From: Clytia hemisphaerica
Taxonomy: Eukaryota > Cnidaria > Hydrozoa > Leptothecata > Clytiidae
Reading direction: 5' to 3'
DNA: 64,000 nt
Assembly (NCBI GenBank): GCA_902728285.1
Contig: CACVBU010000083.1
Coordinates: forward strand, 186,001 to 250,000
Part shown: positions 47,088 through 57,704 of the stretch, in pieces
How positions within the stretch are numbered: the stretch's first letter is position 1
How the letters are laid out: the number at the start of each line of letters is the position of its first letter
Position numbers and translations under genes: made by a program
Notes under the pieces: model-generated
Databases searched by the model: none
What the model was told of the DNA's origin: nothing
The model's input: the letters and a program-made list of their open reading frames with translations, nothing else

Positions 47088-47733
47088 ATGGAGCTAAGTC
47101 ATCCGTTTAGTATGATTGTTGCTGGAAGCAGAAAATCCGGTAAGACCGTATTCACGAAACACATTCTTCAGCATGGTAAAAATCTGATTAAACCAGCAAT
47201 GCCAAAACGCATCATGTGGGTGTATGCGAAACACCAACCTGACCTACTCGAAGAACTCATGAACATTGATAAAAATATCGAGTACGTAGATGGTATTCCA
47301 CATGACCTGGAAAGCACATTCGATCGAAACATCATGAATTTGATCATTTTGGATGACATGATGGACGAGGCTAGCAAGGACGAAAGAATTTCTCAGCTTT
47401 TCACACGCGGAAGACACGATAACCTTTCGGTTATTTATCTCACCCAAAATCTCTTTCATAAAAATCAAAGAAATATTAGTTTAAACTCTGACTATATCGT
47501 GGTGTTTAAGAACCCTAGAGATGCTTCTCAGATTGTCAATTTAGCGAGACAAGTTATGCCAGGTAATACAAAGTTTTTTTTTTGTTTGGGCATATCGCGA
47601 TGCGACAACAAAGAAACCCTTCTCATACCTTTTCTTAGACGTCACACCAACAAGAGATGATCGTTTCAGAGTCAGCAGTAATATTTTCCCTCATGAACAT
47701 CCACAGATTATGTATATTCCAAAAGGTATATAA
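47088..47733 (+). CDS. FtsK/HerA-type packaging ATPase (Polinton), frameshifted
   Basis: Predicted to pump element DNA into capsids, as the related A32-like ATPases do in viruses. Walker A is GSRKSGKT (residues 13-20), Walker B LIILDD (~85-90), and a sensor-like IYLTQN lies at ~116-121. The frame is lost in a T-run near 47574-47583; the neighbouring frame carries the expected C-terminal part to TAA at 47731-47733. As it stands the frame ends at 47660, after 190 codons. The motifs are intact, so the break is recent or a homopolymer error. Confidence 0.85.
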
Positions 47734-47846
47734 AATGAATACACTCAAATCAATATCTCGCATTTTTGTCTTGACAGTTCACAAGTCAAGTCATTCTCAT
47801 CGTTGTTTGGTAGACTGTTGACAACTCACAGATGTAGAGAGTAATT

Positions 47847-48194
47847 ATGACAAGAAGAGTGCTGAAAAACAGTGATTATTTGAAATTGTTGCAGTGTTCA
47901 TCAAAGCAGGATCGAATTCGCTTGCTGACAGGTGCAAAAAGTGAGCAAATCAACGCCATTTGTGACTGCATCAAAAATATACTTTTGGGTAATATCGAAA
48001 TCACTCACTCACAAAAGAAAAAGCTTCTTCCTAAGAAGACCCTACTCAGAAAGCTCGCGGACAAGAAAACAAAAACTAAAGATCGCAAGAAACTGCTCAT
48101 TCAGCAAGGCGGATCTGCTTTACTACCTATTCTACTTACCACCGTAGGTAGCGAACTGGTATCGTCAATACTACCAAAGATATTCCCGGGATGA
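47847..48194 (+). CDS. Small basic Polinton protein, 115 aa
   Basis: Lys/Arg-rich with a C-terminal hydrophobic segment (QQGGSALLPILLTTVGSELV, ~87-106). Small proteins with a (Q)GG-hydrophobic tail occur at this place in other Polintons; I know no established function and suggest a virion or membrane-active role only as a guess. Its stop overlaps the next start by four bases (ATGA at 48191-48194). Confidence 0.6.
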   Translation: MTRRVLKNSDYLKLLQCSSKQDRIRLLTGAKSEQINAICDCIKNILLGNIEITHSQKKKLLPKKTLLRKLADKKTKTKDRKKLLIQQGGSALLPILLTTVGSELVSSILPKIFPG

Positions 48195-49117
48195 TCCCAT
48201 TTGGAAAAAAATACGTTGTCATCACCGAAAAGGAATACAACATACTCAAAGATGCTAACAACAAGAACCAAAACCATCATAATAGCGTTTTGGATAGTGG
48301 TGATCATAGTGATTCGCGATTAAATACCAATGCCCCTGAAATTTTAAATCCAGAAAAGGTAGAGTTATTCAAAGCCGAAGCCAAAATGAAAGATGTATGG
48401 GACAAGTACAACATGTCAACTGATGAAAAAATTCGAAATTTCACCGAACAATTGAACAATCTTCAATCTAGATACGAGTCTCTAACAAAACCAAAACCTG
48501 TTGAGATTGTTTTAAACAAGAGCAACAACAAGAACAACAACAGCAGCAGTCTGAATCCTCAAACATCATCATCATCATCATCGCCGTCTACAGCACTCGA
48601 CGAATTGAATATTATAGAGACCAATATTCTCAAAGGTCTACCCAAAACGAGTAAGACAAACGCACGGTTGATTATAGAACAGTTGAAAAAACACCCTGAT
48701 ATTATACGATGGGAAGCAAACGGTGACGTTTACTTTAAAAATTCGCGTATACCAAACACAAACTTTACAGACCTGCTGACTAACTCTGTTACGAATAGAG
48801 AGAGTTTATCCATTCCCATAATGGCACAGTCTGTTTTTACAAAGGCATTGTCAGATGCAAATGCAAATGTAGCGGATACTTGGATTAAAAATAAGGAGCA
48901 AAAAAGGCTTTTGCAGACCTACAAAGGTCTACGCAATGAAAATCCATTTTCTCCTTCAGTAATAAAGTTACGTCGTGAATTTAGCAAAGATGGTGGTGGT
49001 GATGGTGGTCGTGCTGGATATGACTTTGATGACCAATATTCACACATCCTAAGATATAAAAAGACCCAAAAAGTGGGCCTCTTCAACCTAATGATTTATT
49101 ACTTGTTAAATATATAA
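48191..49117 (+). CDS. Polinton protein of unknown function, 308 aa
   Basis: It begins at the ATGA overlap with the preceding gene, arguing for co-transcription. The N-terminal third contains a likely coiled coil (~55-100), followed by Asn/Ser-rich low-complexity sequence (~108-140), then a more ordered part (~140-260, LPKTSKTNARLIIEQLKKHP). A GGGDGG stretch lies near the C-terminus, and the last ~20 residues may be out of frame. Position and composition resemble the unassigned proteins found between ATPase and integrase in Polintons. Confidence 0.6.
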   Translation: MIPFGKKYVVITEKEYNILKDANNKNQNHHNSVLDSGDHSDSRLNTNAPEILNPEKVELFKAEAKMKDVWDKYNMSTDEKIRNFTEQLNNLQSRYESLTKPKPVEIVLNKSNNKNNNSSSLNPQTSSSSSSPSTALDELNIIETNILKGLPKTSKTNARLIIEQLKKHPDIIRWEANGDVYFKNSRIPNTNFTDLLTNSVTNRESLSIPIMAQSVFTKALSDANANVADTWIKNKEQKRLLQTYKGLRNENPFSPSVIKLRREFSKDGGGDGGRAGYDFDDQYSHILRYKKTQKVGLFNLMIYYLLNI

Positions 49118-49192
49118 TGTTTTATTATTCGCAAAGAAAATATAATATAAAAGAAAATCTATCAGACTTTTTGTTCATTTGGTTTCGTAAGT

Positions 49193-50593
49193 GTGCTTGA
49201 GATGAGATCGCATCATCGACATCATGTGTGTAGTACGCCTCTCGCTTTAAGACTTCGAGATTTTTTCAAAAGATTTCGATGCATGATAGCTTGTTGCGGT
49301 TCTGGTATAACTATTGAAAATTCTCAAATTGATGGCAAGCCGAAAAAAGAAAGCAGTCAACAATCAATAGTGAAAGCAATGATCGCGGTAGTGACTTCGT
49401 TCATAATCAAAGTACTGATGATGATGATCGAATACTTTATAAACTGTATTATTCTCTCGCTTCTCCAGCTTCTTTTTCCGGACTGGAGAAATTGTATAGA
49501 GAGGCTCGTAAGAATAGTGCTACGATAGTGCTACGATATCAAGATCCAAAGTTAAGAGATGGTTGAGCTCACAATTGACTTATACTATTCACAGACCCGT
49601 GAGTAGACTTCGATTCGCGACGAGACCGGTTGGTTGTCGTTTACGACATTGATGAGCAATGGCAAATGGATTTGGTAGATTTTATTTAACCAAGTTGTCT
49701 AGGTACAACTCAGGTTTCAAATACCTTCTCACGTGTATTGATGTTTTGAGTAAATTCGCTTTCGTTCAGCCTCTAAAAACAAAAACTGGAAAAGAGCTGA
49801 ATGTTGTTATGGAAAGAATGTTTCAACAACGCAAACCCAAACTCATTCACACCGATCAAGGTACAGAGTTTTTAAATACCCACGTGAAACGACTACTGAA
49901 AGAACACGGTGGCATCAAGTTGTTTTTCACGTATAGTGAAAGAAAAGCCAGCATTGTAGAGAGATTTAATCGCACCTTTAAAAACTTGATGTTCAAATAC
50001 TTTACAAAGTATAATACTTATCGTTATATTGACGTCTTACAGGACATGGTTGAGAGATACAACAACTCTTATCATCGTTCCATCAAAATGAATCCTAGTG
50101 AGGTGACAAAAGAGAATGCTCCTCTAGCATGGGTGAACCTATACGACGAGAAAAGACTAAATAGCGGAAAAAGACAAGCGGAAGCTCGTCGTCGTCGCCG
50201 TCATAATCGTGTTTTGAAAATTGGACAGCATGTGCGAATAAGTATCGAAAGGACAGTCTTTCAAAAGCGATATGAACAATCATGGACAGAGGAGATTTTC
50301 ATTATTACCCATGTTCTCGGCGGCAACGGTAGTCGAAGTCCGATAGTGTATAAATTGAAAGATCAAGCTGATGAGCCTTTAAAAGGAGTGTGTTTTATAG
50401 AGACGAATTGCAAACGGTGACTGAACCTCGAACGTATAGGATTGAAAAGATTTTTGCGCAAAAAAAAGAACACGAGAGAGATGGTACGATATCTTATCTC
50501 GTAAAGTGGAAAGGATATTCTAACAAGTTTAACAGCTACGTATCAGAAAAGGATATTGAAGCTATTGGTGGTGGTGGTGAAAAATTAGTTTAA
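49193..50593 (+). CDS. RVE-type integrase with chromodomain (Polinton), multiple frameshifts
   Basis: It inserts the element; the DDE enzyme is related to retroviral and Ginger integrases. The N-terminal DNA-binding part (~49400-49600) is split between frames by an 11-bp duplication of AGTGCTACGAT near 49513-49535 and by shifts near 49628 and 49667. The core gives the first Asp (WQMDLVDF, ~49650), the second (IHTDQGTEF, residue 66 of the frame starting 49659) and the Glu (KASIVERFNR, residue 101). The first frame ends at 50420; an extra TG near 50386 shifts the rest, which holds a chromodomain (YRIEKIF...SYLVKWKGYS, 50435-50535) and ends with TAA at 50591-50593. The start is uncertain; 49193 is only the first ATG of the region. 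The catalytic triad is preserved. Confidence 0.85.
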
Positions 50594-50598
50594 TCATA

Positions 50599-51567
50599 AT
50601 GGAAAAGTTTTACTTGGTTTTACCTAGCAATAGCTCTATGAAACTGTATCCTGAAAATACACTCGCTAATTTCAAAGTTAGTCTATCACAACCGATCATG
50701 TTAAATGATCCCGACAAATGGGAAGTTGGAAGTTGGACTTGCTGAAATTCGATTTCCAAATTCTTGGTACAATATTGATGAGGGAAAAAAACTATTTTGA
50801 AAAAAAGGACATTATTAATCCGACCAAAGAAGAGGTCAGTGGAATGTTTACGAATGAAAAGGGGAATATCGAAATGATCGCTCGGTTAGATGATAATGAA
50901 AAGACTGAAGTTGCATCTCCTGTAAATCTACCACTGTCATCAGCAGCATCAATTGAAGCATCAGAACCTCCCAAGAAAAAGACTAAAGATTGGCAACTCA
51001 TTTCTCTTGTGTATCGTACGAGAATAACCTTACCTGCTGGACATTATGATAGCGCCAAGGACATTATCAATCCTCTCAACAAGAGCCAAAAGGGTATATT
51101 TCGCCCATTTCATTTCGAATATGATTCAGTCACAAAAAGAACTAAAGTCGATTTAAAAAATAATTGCGTGATTCGATGGCAAAATTCTGACATTGCTAGA
51201 TGTTTGGGATTTTTCCCTAATGGAGTTATCAAGAAGAAGGAAGAAGGAAGGAAAGACTATTTCACCTACTCTTTCGAGTGTACAAGACACAATTAGTTCA
51301 ATATACGTATATACGGACATTATTGAAAATCAACACGCTGGTGATGTGAAAGTTCCCTTATTGAGGATCATTCCTGTAACACAACCTAATGGTAAAGTGT
51401 GTTATGAAAAATATGACAAACCCTATTTTTTTCCTGTCAATCGAGGACATATCGAAAAGATTAGCATCAATATAAGAGATGACACGGGTGAATTGGTACC
51501 ATTTCAATCTGGTAAGGTGGTGGTGACGTTGCTATTCAAGCGAAAGTTGGCAAAGTTTTATGATTAA
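50599..51567 (+). CDS. Probable minor capsid (penton-like) protein, frameshifted
   Basis: It starts at MEKFYLVLPS, five bases after the integrase stop. A 7-bp duplication (GAAGTTG, ~50722-50735) shifts the frame after about 44 codons; a second frame runs to 51296, and the C-terminal part is read in a third frame to TAA at 51567. The C-terminal block YVYTDIIENQ...GDVKVPLLRIIPV...IRDDTGELVPFQSGKVVVTL is, as I recall it, a conserved feature of a Polinton structural protein. Assignment to the single-jelly-roll minor capsid protein rests on its position before the major capsid gene and on that block; it is an inference. Confidence 0.6.
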
Positions 51568-51591
51568 GTCATCATCATCGTCATCATCAAT

Positions 51592-52047
51592 ATGAAACGA
51601 CTGTCTGCACCTCATTGGCAGTATGGTGGAACATCTATGCCCGCGTTTCATGGTGCATCGATTCAAAGAGGTCATGGTGCTATTGGCGGTATATTCAAAG
51701 GTTTGGCAAGATCTTATGCACCCGTCTTTGAAAAGAACTCTGTTGACGGCAGGAAAGCAAGCGTTGCGAGCTATCCCTCAAGTTATCAAGGATGTGCGTC
51801 GAGGCAAGTCTCTCAAGAGATCGATTAAAGACAGGTCGTTACAAAGCATCAAATCCTTTGGGAGAACGTTCAAAAAGGAGCTAAATTCTCCTGCTGCCAA
51901 AGCTGCTCGTGTGAAAGCTAATCAGAGAGCACATAAAAGACGGCTACAGGAAATAAATCGTGCTATTCGCGACGGAACACTCAAACGTAGAGGTGGTCCT
52001 CTGAAAATTGCACCTTCAAAGCGAAAACGAAAAGACATTTTTTTCTT
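51592..52047 (+). CDS. Basic Gly/Arg/Lys-rich protein, frameshifted
   Basis: Begins MKRLSAPHWQ. The N-terminal part (GGTSMPAFHGASIQRGHGAIGGIFKGLARSYAPVF) is glycine-rich, and the rest is strongly basic (KRSIKDRSLQSI, KRKRKD). A frame change near 51733 separates them. The composition recalls adenoviral core or minor virion proteins, which is only an analogy. The basic part now runs in the same frame as the major capsid gene without a stop, across a T7 run at 52038-52044, so the boundary between the two genes has probably been blurred by an indel. Confidence 0.5.
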
Positions 52048-53380
52048 GATGGATGACGAAAAAGATTATCAATCAGCTCATCAAGAGTGTGCTTTGTCTG
52101 ATACAGACGTATTTACACCAGCTTTCGTTCAGACTGATATTAAACAGGGTGTTTATGAGGATGTTTATCCAATTTCTAAATTGAATGATAATGGACCTGT
52201 GGAATTTGTTGTGGAAAATGCGAGTGAGATGTTTCTCGATTTGGCGAATACTTATTTCAAATTTTCTTTAAAAATCGTGAAAGCGGATGGGGCAGATCTT
52301 GAGGAAGATGAAAAAGTTGCTCCTGTAAACTACATCTTTGGTGCTTTAGCGAGTCAGGTGGATGTGTCACTTGGTGGTGTCAGTGTTTCAACATCACACA
52401 ACAACTATGCCTATCGCGCCTATGAGGAAGCACTACTAAACTATGCTATGCTAGAGATGCTAAGAAATCGCAGCTCACTATGGGGCTTTACGCTAAAGAT
52501 CAGCACGGAAAATGTGCTGCACATGACCCCGATCGATCAGAACACTACATTGAAACAAAGACAAGAATTTTTTGCTGAAAGCAAAGTGGTTGATCTCATT
52601 GGAAAAATTCACTCGGACATTTTCAATCAAGGAAAATTGATTGATTTTGAATGGGTTGACGCTTAAAGTCACCTTGTTGAGAAATAAACCAGAGTTTATG
52701 CTTTTGTCTCCCGTTGCCAACGCTGACTATAAAGTCGTTATTACGGAGGCTATTATGTGTTTGAGAAAAACAGTACAACTAACCCCGCATAAATTTGAAG
52801 AAATTCAACGACGTTTGGAAAAAGAACAAGCGAATTATCCGTTGGATAGAATTGATATTCGTACGCATTCAGCTGCTACTGGTTTGTCATCTTTTGTTTG
52901 GCATAATGCTTATCAGGGGCAAATGCCTAGTAAAATTGTTGTCGGTGTCGTTGACAATTCCTCTTACGTGGGAAATTACAAAGAAAATCCGTTTAACTTT
53001 GCTCATCACTCTATTCGAAAGGTGGGTGTGTTTATCAATGGCGAGTCGCTACCCGGAAAACCTATCAGTGTAAACTTTACGAATGGTCAATACTTGGAAG
53101 GTTACAAAAGTTTATTTGATATTGCTGGTACGTTTGGTGCTGATGATGGGTCAGAGATATCACGAGAATAGACTATAAAAATGGCTACGCTTTGTTTGGT
53201 TTTGATATTTCTCAATCGCTCTGTAGAGGAGGACATCAGCAACCTAAACGTAGAGGTACCTTGAAAATCGAGTTGGAATTTCACCAAGCGTTGGCAAAAA
53301 CTGCTACAGTAATTGTGTACTCACAATTTGAAAATACCATTTCTATTGATAAATACAGAAATGTCATCAAAGATTACTAA
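52048..53380 (+). CDS. Major capsid protein, double jelly-roll type (Polinton), frameshifted
   Basis: The start at MDDEKDYQ was chosen because the block after it (ECALSDTDVFTPAFVQTDI) resembles the usual N-terminus of Polinton major capsid proteins. The frame breaks near 52640-52660 and again near 53165, giving three pieces that end at 52666, 53171 and 53380. Further family-like features are the VPVNYIFGALxSQVDVSLGG-type strand region (~52330-52380) and the C-terminal FGFDISQSLC...GTLKIELEFHQAL...VIVYSQF. The protein would form the pseudo-hexameric shell. Not recognisably truncated apart from the shifts. Confidence 0.8.
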
Positions 53381-53386
53381 AGGATA

Positions 53387-53780
53387 ATGAATACGAATGA
53401 ACTTAGATGTATTTTGACCAAAGACCCTGTGACGAGAAGACATTTGCGAGATGTTTATGCTTTGGATCAATTTAAAGAGTTTGTCAAAGAAAACTCGCTT
53501 CTTGATGGACTATATATAGTGAATGATCAACCTATTCATAAACTTGGTAACCATTGGCTCTTAGTTTTTGTTGCTAAACGAAAAGTTGTATTTTTTGATA
53601 GTTTTGGAAGAGCTCCTCATTACTACAATATAACATTTGATAAACAGACTGAAATCGAAAGAAATCCTGTTCAACTACAGTCATTATTCTCAAAAGTTTG
53701 CGGTGGATATGTCATTTATTTTGCTACTCAATTGTGCCGTAGTAAAAGATTGTCTGACATTGTAAAAAAATTTGATAGAA
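53387..53780 (+). CDS. Adenovirus-type cysteine protease (Polinton), cut by the N gap
   Basis: A maturation protease of the Ulp1/adenain group. The catalytic residues are all visible: His56 (GNHWLLVF), Asp71 (FFDSFG), Gln98 (VQLQS) and Cys105 (VCGGYVIYFA). The gene starts six bases after the capsid stop and runs intact to the gap at 53781; most of the expected length is present, with the C-terminus lost in the gap. Confidence 0.9.
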
Positions 53781-54544
53781 NNNNNNNNNNNNNNNNNNNN
53801 NNNNNNNNNNNNNNNNNNNNNNNNNNNNNNNNNNNNNNNNNNNNNNNNNNNNNNNNNNNNNNNNNNNNNNNNNNNNNNNNNNNNNNNNNNNNNNNNNNNN
53901 NNNNNNNNNNNNNNNNNNNNNNNNNNNNNNNNNNNNNNNNNNNNNNNNNNNNNNNNNNNNNNNNNNNNNNNNNNNNNNNNNNNNNNNNNNNNNNNNNNNN
54001 NNNNNNNNNNNNNNNNNNNNNNNNNNNNNNNNNNNNNNNNNNNNNNNNNNNNNNNNNNNNNNNNNNNNNNNNNNNNNNNNNNNNNNNNNNNNNNNNNNNN
54101 NNNNNNNNNNNNNNNNNNNNNNNNNNNNNNNNNNNNNNNNNNNNNNNNNNNNNNNNNNNNNNNNNNNNNNNNNNNNNNNNNNNNNNNNNNNNNNNNNNNN
54201 NNNNNNNNNNNNNNNNNNNNNNNNNNNNNNNNNNNNNNNNNNNNNNNNNNNNNNNNNNNNNNNNNNNNNNNNNNNNNNNNNNNNNNNNNNNNNNNNNNNN
54301 NNNNNNNNNNNNNNNNNNNNNNNNNNNNNNNNNNNNNNNNNNNNNNNNNNNNNNNNNNNNNNNNNNNNNNNNNNNNNNNNNNNNNNNNNNNNNNNNNNNN
54401 NNNNNNNNNNNNNNNNNNNNNNNNNNNNNNNNNNNNNNNNNNNNNNNNNNNNNNNNNNNNNNNNNNNNNNNNNNNNNNNNNNNNNNNNNNNNNNNNNNNN
54501 NNNNNNNNNNNNNNNNNNNNNNNNNNNNNNNNNNNNNNNNNNNN
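53781..54544. other. Assembly gap, 764 N
   Basis: Unknown bases within the Polinton. The long frames crossing it are meaningless. It hides the end of the protease gene and perhaps another small gene. Confidence 0.99.
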
Positions 54545-54606
54545 ATTAAGCATTTCAAATGAATAATTTTTCTTTCTTAATACAAAGAGATACATCGTGA
54601 TAAATT

Positions 54607-55330
54607 CTATTTTAAAATTTTTGATTGTAAAATCTTCTTTTTCAATTCGTTTACCCAGTGTTCATCATTTAAAAGTTCTTTTTTGCTCATATATATTTTA
54701 TCGTCTAGATGGTTTTTCAAACGACACCTACGATTTGCTTCTTCTTCGTCAACCACTTTGATGAGGTTTGAGAATGCATCCTCTAAAAATTCTTTTGCTT
54801 CTGTCATCAGACAATAGTGATCTCGTTGGCTTGGGTAATCTTCCAAACATCCCTCACACATTTCTTTTTTCACGTCAAAAACTTTATTATTCATTTGTTC
54901 CAAAAACATCAGAATCATGTCATCTTTGTATTTCAATTGTTCTTTTCCTGATCTGATTTCATCTTTCTCGATTGTAGTTTCTGGTGGGGCTTGCATACCA
55001 GCAGTCGATGATGTTGCTGATTCTTTCTTCTTCTTCTTCTTTTCTTGTTTGTGATTTGCTTCTTCCAAAATCTTTTCAAAATCTTCTTTTAGACATTTGA
55101 TGTTGTTTCTTGATAAAATCACCAATTGACCAAAGTTTTGTTGGTTGGTATGATATTGGCGTAACGAGTAAATTGTCTTTCTTTTTCCTATTTTGTGTCT
55201 TGCAAATGTCGTGTTTATTTTTCTCTGCGAATCTTTTATTATATTGTTGCCATTTATTGATGATATTTCGTGTAATTTCTTCTTCTGATAATTTTTCTTG
55301 ATCAATCTTTACTTCTGCAACAGCTGACAT
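54607..55330 (-). CDS. Polinton Cys/His-motif protein, frameshifted
   Basis: The start at 55330 (MSAVAEVKID) precedes a basic, Gln/Lys-rich N-terminal part ending in TKLWSIGDFI. The frame changes near 55085-55100 in an A-rich stretch, after which the second part reads KEDFEKILEEANHK, a Lys run, and then a compact motif CEGCLEDYPSQRDHYC (C-x2-C-x9-H-x-C) that looks like a zinc site. A PSQ-H-C motif of this type recurs, to my memory, in uncharacterised proteins of animal Polintons. It ends at TAA 54607-54609. Function unknown. Confidence 0.6.
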
Positions 55331-55460
55331 GATTCAATTTTATGCTAGAGCTTGATATGTTTAGATAAACTTAATTTTTGAAATTTATAGACATCATGAG
55401 CACAATAGCCATTCATTTTTAGTTCGATCCATACCCCTTTTGTTTTAATATTATTGAGAT

Positions 55461-55714
55461 AAAGTAAACACAATGCCTATTCATTTCTGCTCTAACACAA
55501 TGCCTATTCATTTCTGCTCTAACACAATACCTATTCATTTCTGCTCTAACACAATACCTATTCATTTCTGCTCTAACACAATACCTATTCATTTCTGCTC
55601 ATGTTAACAATACCCATTGTGTTCAAACTCTCCTATTCATGTTAACAATACCCATTGTGTTTCTATTCATGTTAACAATACCCATTGTGTTTAAACTCTC
55701 CTTTTCTATCTACT
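55461..55714. repeat. Polinton right terminal inverted repeat
   Basis: Reverse complement of the left repeat, with five 27-bp units instead of six. Confidence 0.95.
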
Positions 55715-56190
55715 ATCCAACATTTCATCCAACATGCCTTTTTTCTGATGTTGGATGAAATGTTGGACCGGTTCGGGTCAATTCAGATTTTTGGAAAAAA
55801 ATGAAAATTCAAAAAAAGAAGAAAAAAATCGTGTTGGATGAAGTTTGATTGCCATCAAACATTTCATCCAACATTTGCGGCGAGATCAAAGAAGCTCTCT
55901 CATTGAATTGTGTAATTTTTCGTGTTGGATTGGTTTGGCGGTACTTTTTCTCTTTATTTTTGAATTTTCATTTTTTTCCAAGTCATGTCGGATGGAATGT
56001 TGGATGGGTTTGCCCCGGCCTTGATTTTCGCTTCATCCAACGCAAGTTTTTCCATCAAACATTTCATCCAACATTGGAAAATCATGTTGGATGAAATTTT
56101 GGACTGGTTTGCCCTAGCCTTAATCAAGTAACGCTAAGCTAGAGAGTTAAATATTCTTTAGGAGGTGCACCTCTTGCCGAGAAAGCTGAA

Positions 56191-56514
56191 TTACCTTTAA
56201 GAGAAGAAATTTTTGCGAACGAGCCCATTCGCCAATTTTGGTGCAATTTAACGGGATTTATTTTGGTGATTTAATAATTAATAACTAATTAATAATTAAT
56301 TTTGGCGAACGACCCACTTTTTTCAATATTTTAGCTGAAAAAAGAGGGGGAAAAGGGTTTTTAGGAGAAATAGAGACTAAATTGAAAGAATTTTAATTTG
56401 GCGAGAATTTATTATGGCGAATGACCTATAAATTTAAATTTGGCGGAAAGTAATTTGGCAAAATTCGCAATTCGCCAAAATTTCTTTCCGCCAAAATTTC
56501 TTCCCTTCAGGTAA
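56191..56514. mobile_element. Foldback MITE with TTACCT ends
   Basis: TTACCTTTAAGAGAAGAAAT and the reverse complement of ATTTCTTCCCTTCAGGTAA match. The interior is rich in TTTGGCGAA and TTCGCCAA phrases. From 56515 to 57704 I see no gene; a minus-strand AATAAA at 57103-57098 could end the transporter transcript. Confidence 0.7.
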
Positions 56515-57704
56515 TAAATTTTTTTTTCAGAATTTGTGCTATTGCGGCACGGCAAAAATTACGATTTCTTTTGTTCACAAATGCTGTGAATGACGTTAAA
56601 TGATGTCCTTTAACGGTCAAGTTAATATTAAGCAAGTAACAAAAACCTGGCAACCACTCAATTTCGAAAAGTGACAAAATGCGACCCTTATTTAAAAACG
56701 AAGGGTCTCGGATTCAAGTACTTAGGCAAAATGTATCCTTTTCGTGCCCCTTTTTTGCCTATTATAAAATATGTACATACCTTAAGTGTATTAGTTTTGC
56801 CTTGTACTTAATTTGGCGGTTGGCCAAACAGCTAGATACTTAATTTGGTGGATGCAAATTAAATCACTAGTAATACAAAAACTACTCGCTATTCTGACCT
56901 AAAGGGCGCAGGTCTAGTCCTGCATTAACTTTTGACACCAAAAGAGTTATGTTAATTTCAGCGGATAATTAATTTTGTGATTGACCGATTTTGAAAATGT
57001 TGACGGGTATTTAATACACTATAGGTAGTAGAGACGTAAAATGATGATGTCCTGATTAAAAAATAGAAATAATAGAACATAACAACATTATTCTTACTTT
57101 ATTCAAACCACTGCCATTTTCCCTTGAAAAATCGAGAAAATTGTCAAAAAGTCAAAAAATCAACAAATAACAGAACATAATATCAACAGACAGTAACCAG
57201 CAAATATCAACGCTGCACCCATCAACATAATATAATACACAGGTCATTTTTATCATAAAAGTTTAAGATATCAGTTTGTTTTACTAGTTTGAGTAAAGAA
57301 AACAAATTCATTTCATACTTAGATGTTTCATGCCATACAGGACATGGCAATCTTCAGTGAAATAAACGTTCTCTATAAAAATTTCTTAGTTAAGAAGCTT
57401 TGTCAACTGCCGTAAAACAATTTTTGGACGGTACATCGTGAAACGATCAAACAAAGCCAGCCCCATAAAATGACGGTGAATCCAAAGTCGATTCATTCTT
57501 AGCATCATTTCTACTTTCTACTTTCTTTCAAAATGTAGCAAACAACTTCATAACGCCAGCAAATACACTCCGTAATGGCCGTATTGCGTTTGAACGTTAA
57601 ATGCGTGTTATAAGATAAAGTATTCACGTATTTACGTTAAATATCAATGTTTACGTACATAAATATGTACATTCGATAGTGTTACATATTTACGAGGATG
57701 AATT

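Larger units (their letters stand above)
40687..55714. mobile_element. Polinton/Maverick element, 15.0 kb
   Basis: Delimited by inverted repeats starting AGTAGATAGAAAAGGAGAG and by the 6-bp target duplication ATCCAA (40681-40686, 55715-55720), the size typical of Polintons. Gene order: unknown protein (+), DNA polymerase B (-), packaging ATPase (+), small basic protein (+), unknown (+), integrase with chromodomain (+), probable minor capsid (+), basic protein (+), major capsid (+), protease (+), N gap, Cys/His protein (-). All hallmark genes are present except what the gap may hide. Many carry frameshifts, so this copy is unlikely to be autonomous unless the indels are sequencing errors. Confidence 0.95.
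40665..56120. mobile_element. Inverted-repeat element split by the Polinton
   Basis: AGGCCAGGGCAAACC at the left and GGTTTGCCCTAGCCT at the right are inverted ends, flanked by TAA (40662-40664, 56121-56123). Without the Polinton its own sequence is only 40665-40686 plus 55715-56120, about 430 bp, full of ATTTCATCCAACA and TGTTGGATGAAAT phrases in both orientations. It is non-coding. The 3-bp TAA duplication suggests a Harbinger-like MITE. Confidence 0.8.

Noticed and set aside
49193-49528. Separate 111-aa Cys-rich/hydrophobic protein before the integrase
   Set aside because: Neighbouring frames give integrase-like sequence (LYREARKNSA), so this frame is most likely the wrong frame of a broken integrase N-terminus.
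53690-54595. Long frames across 53781-54544
   Set aside because: They are made of N; the true sequence is unknown.
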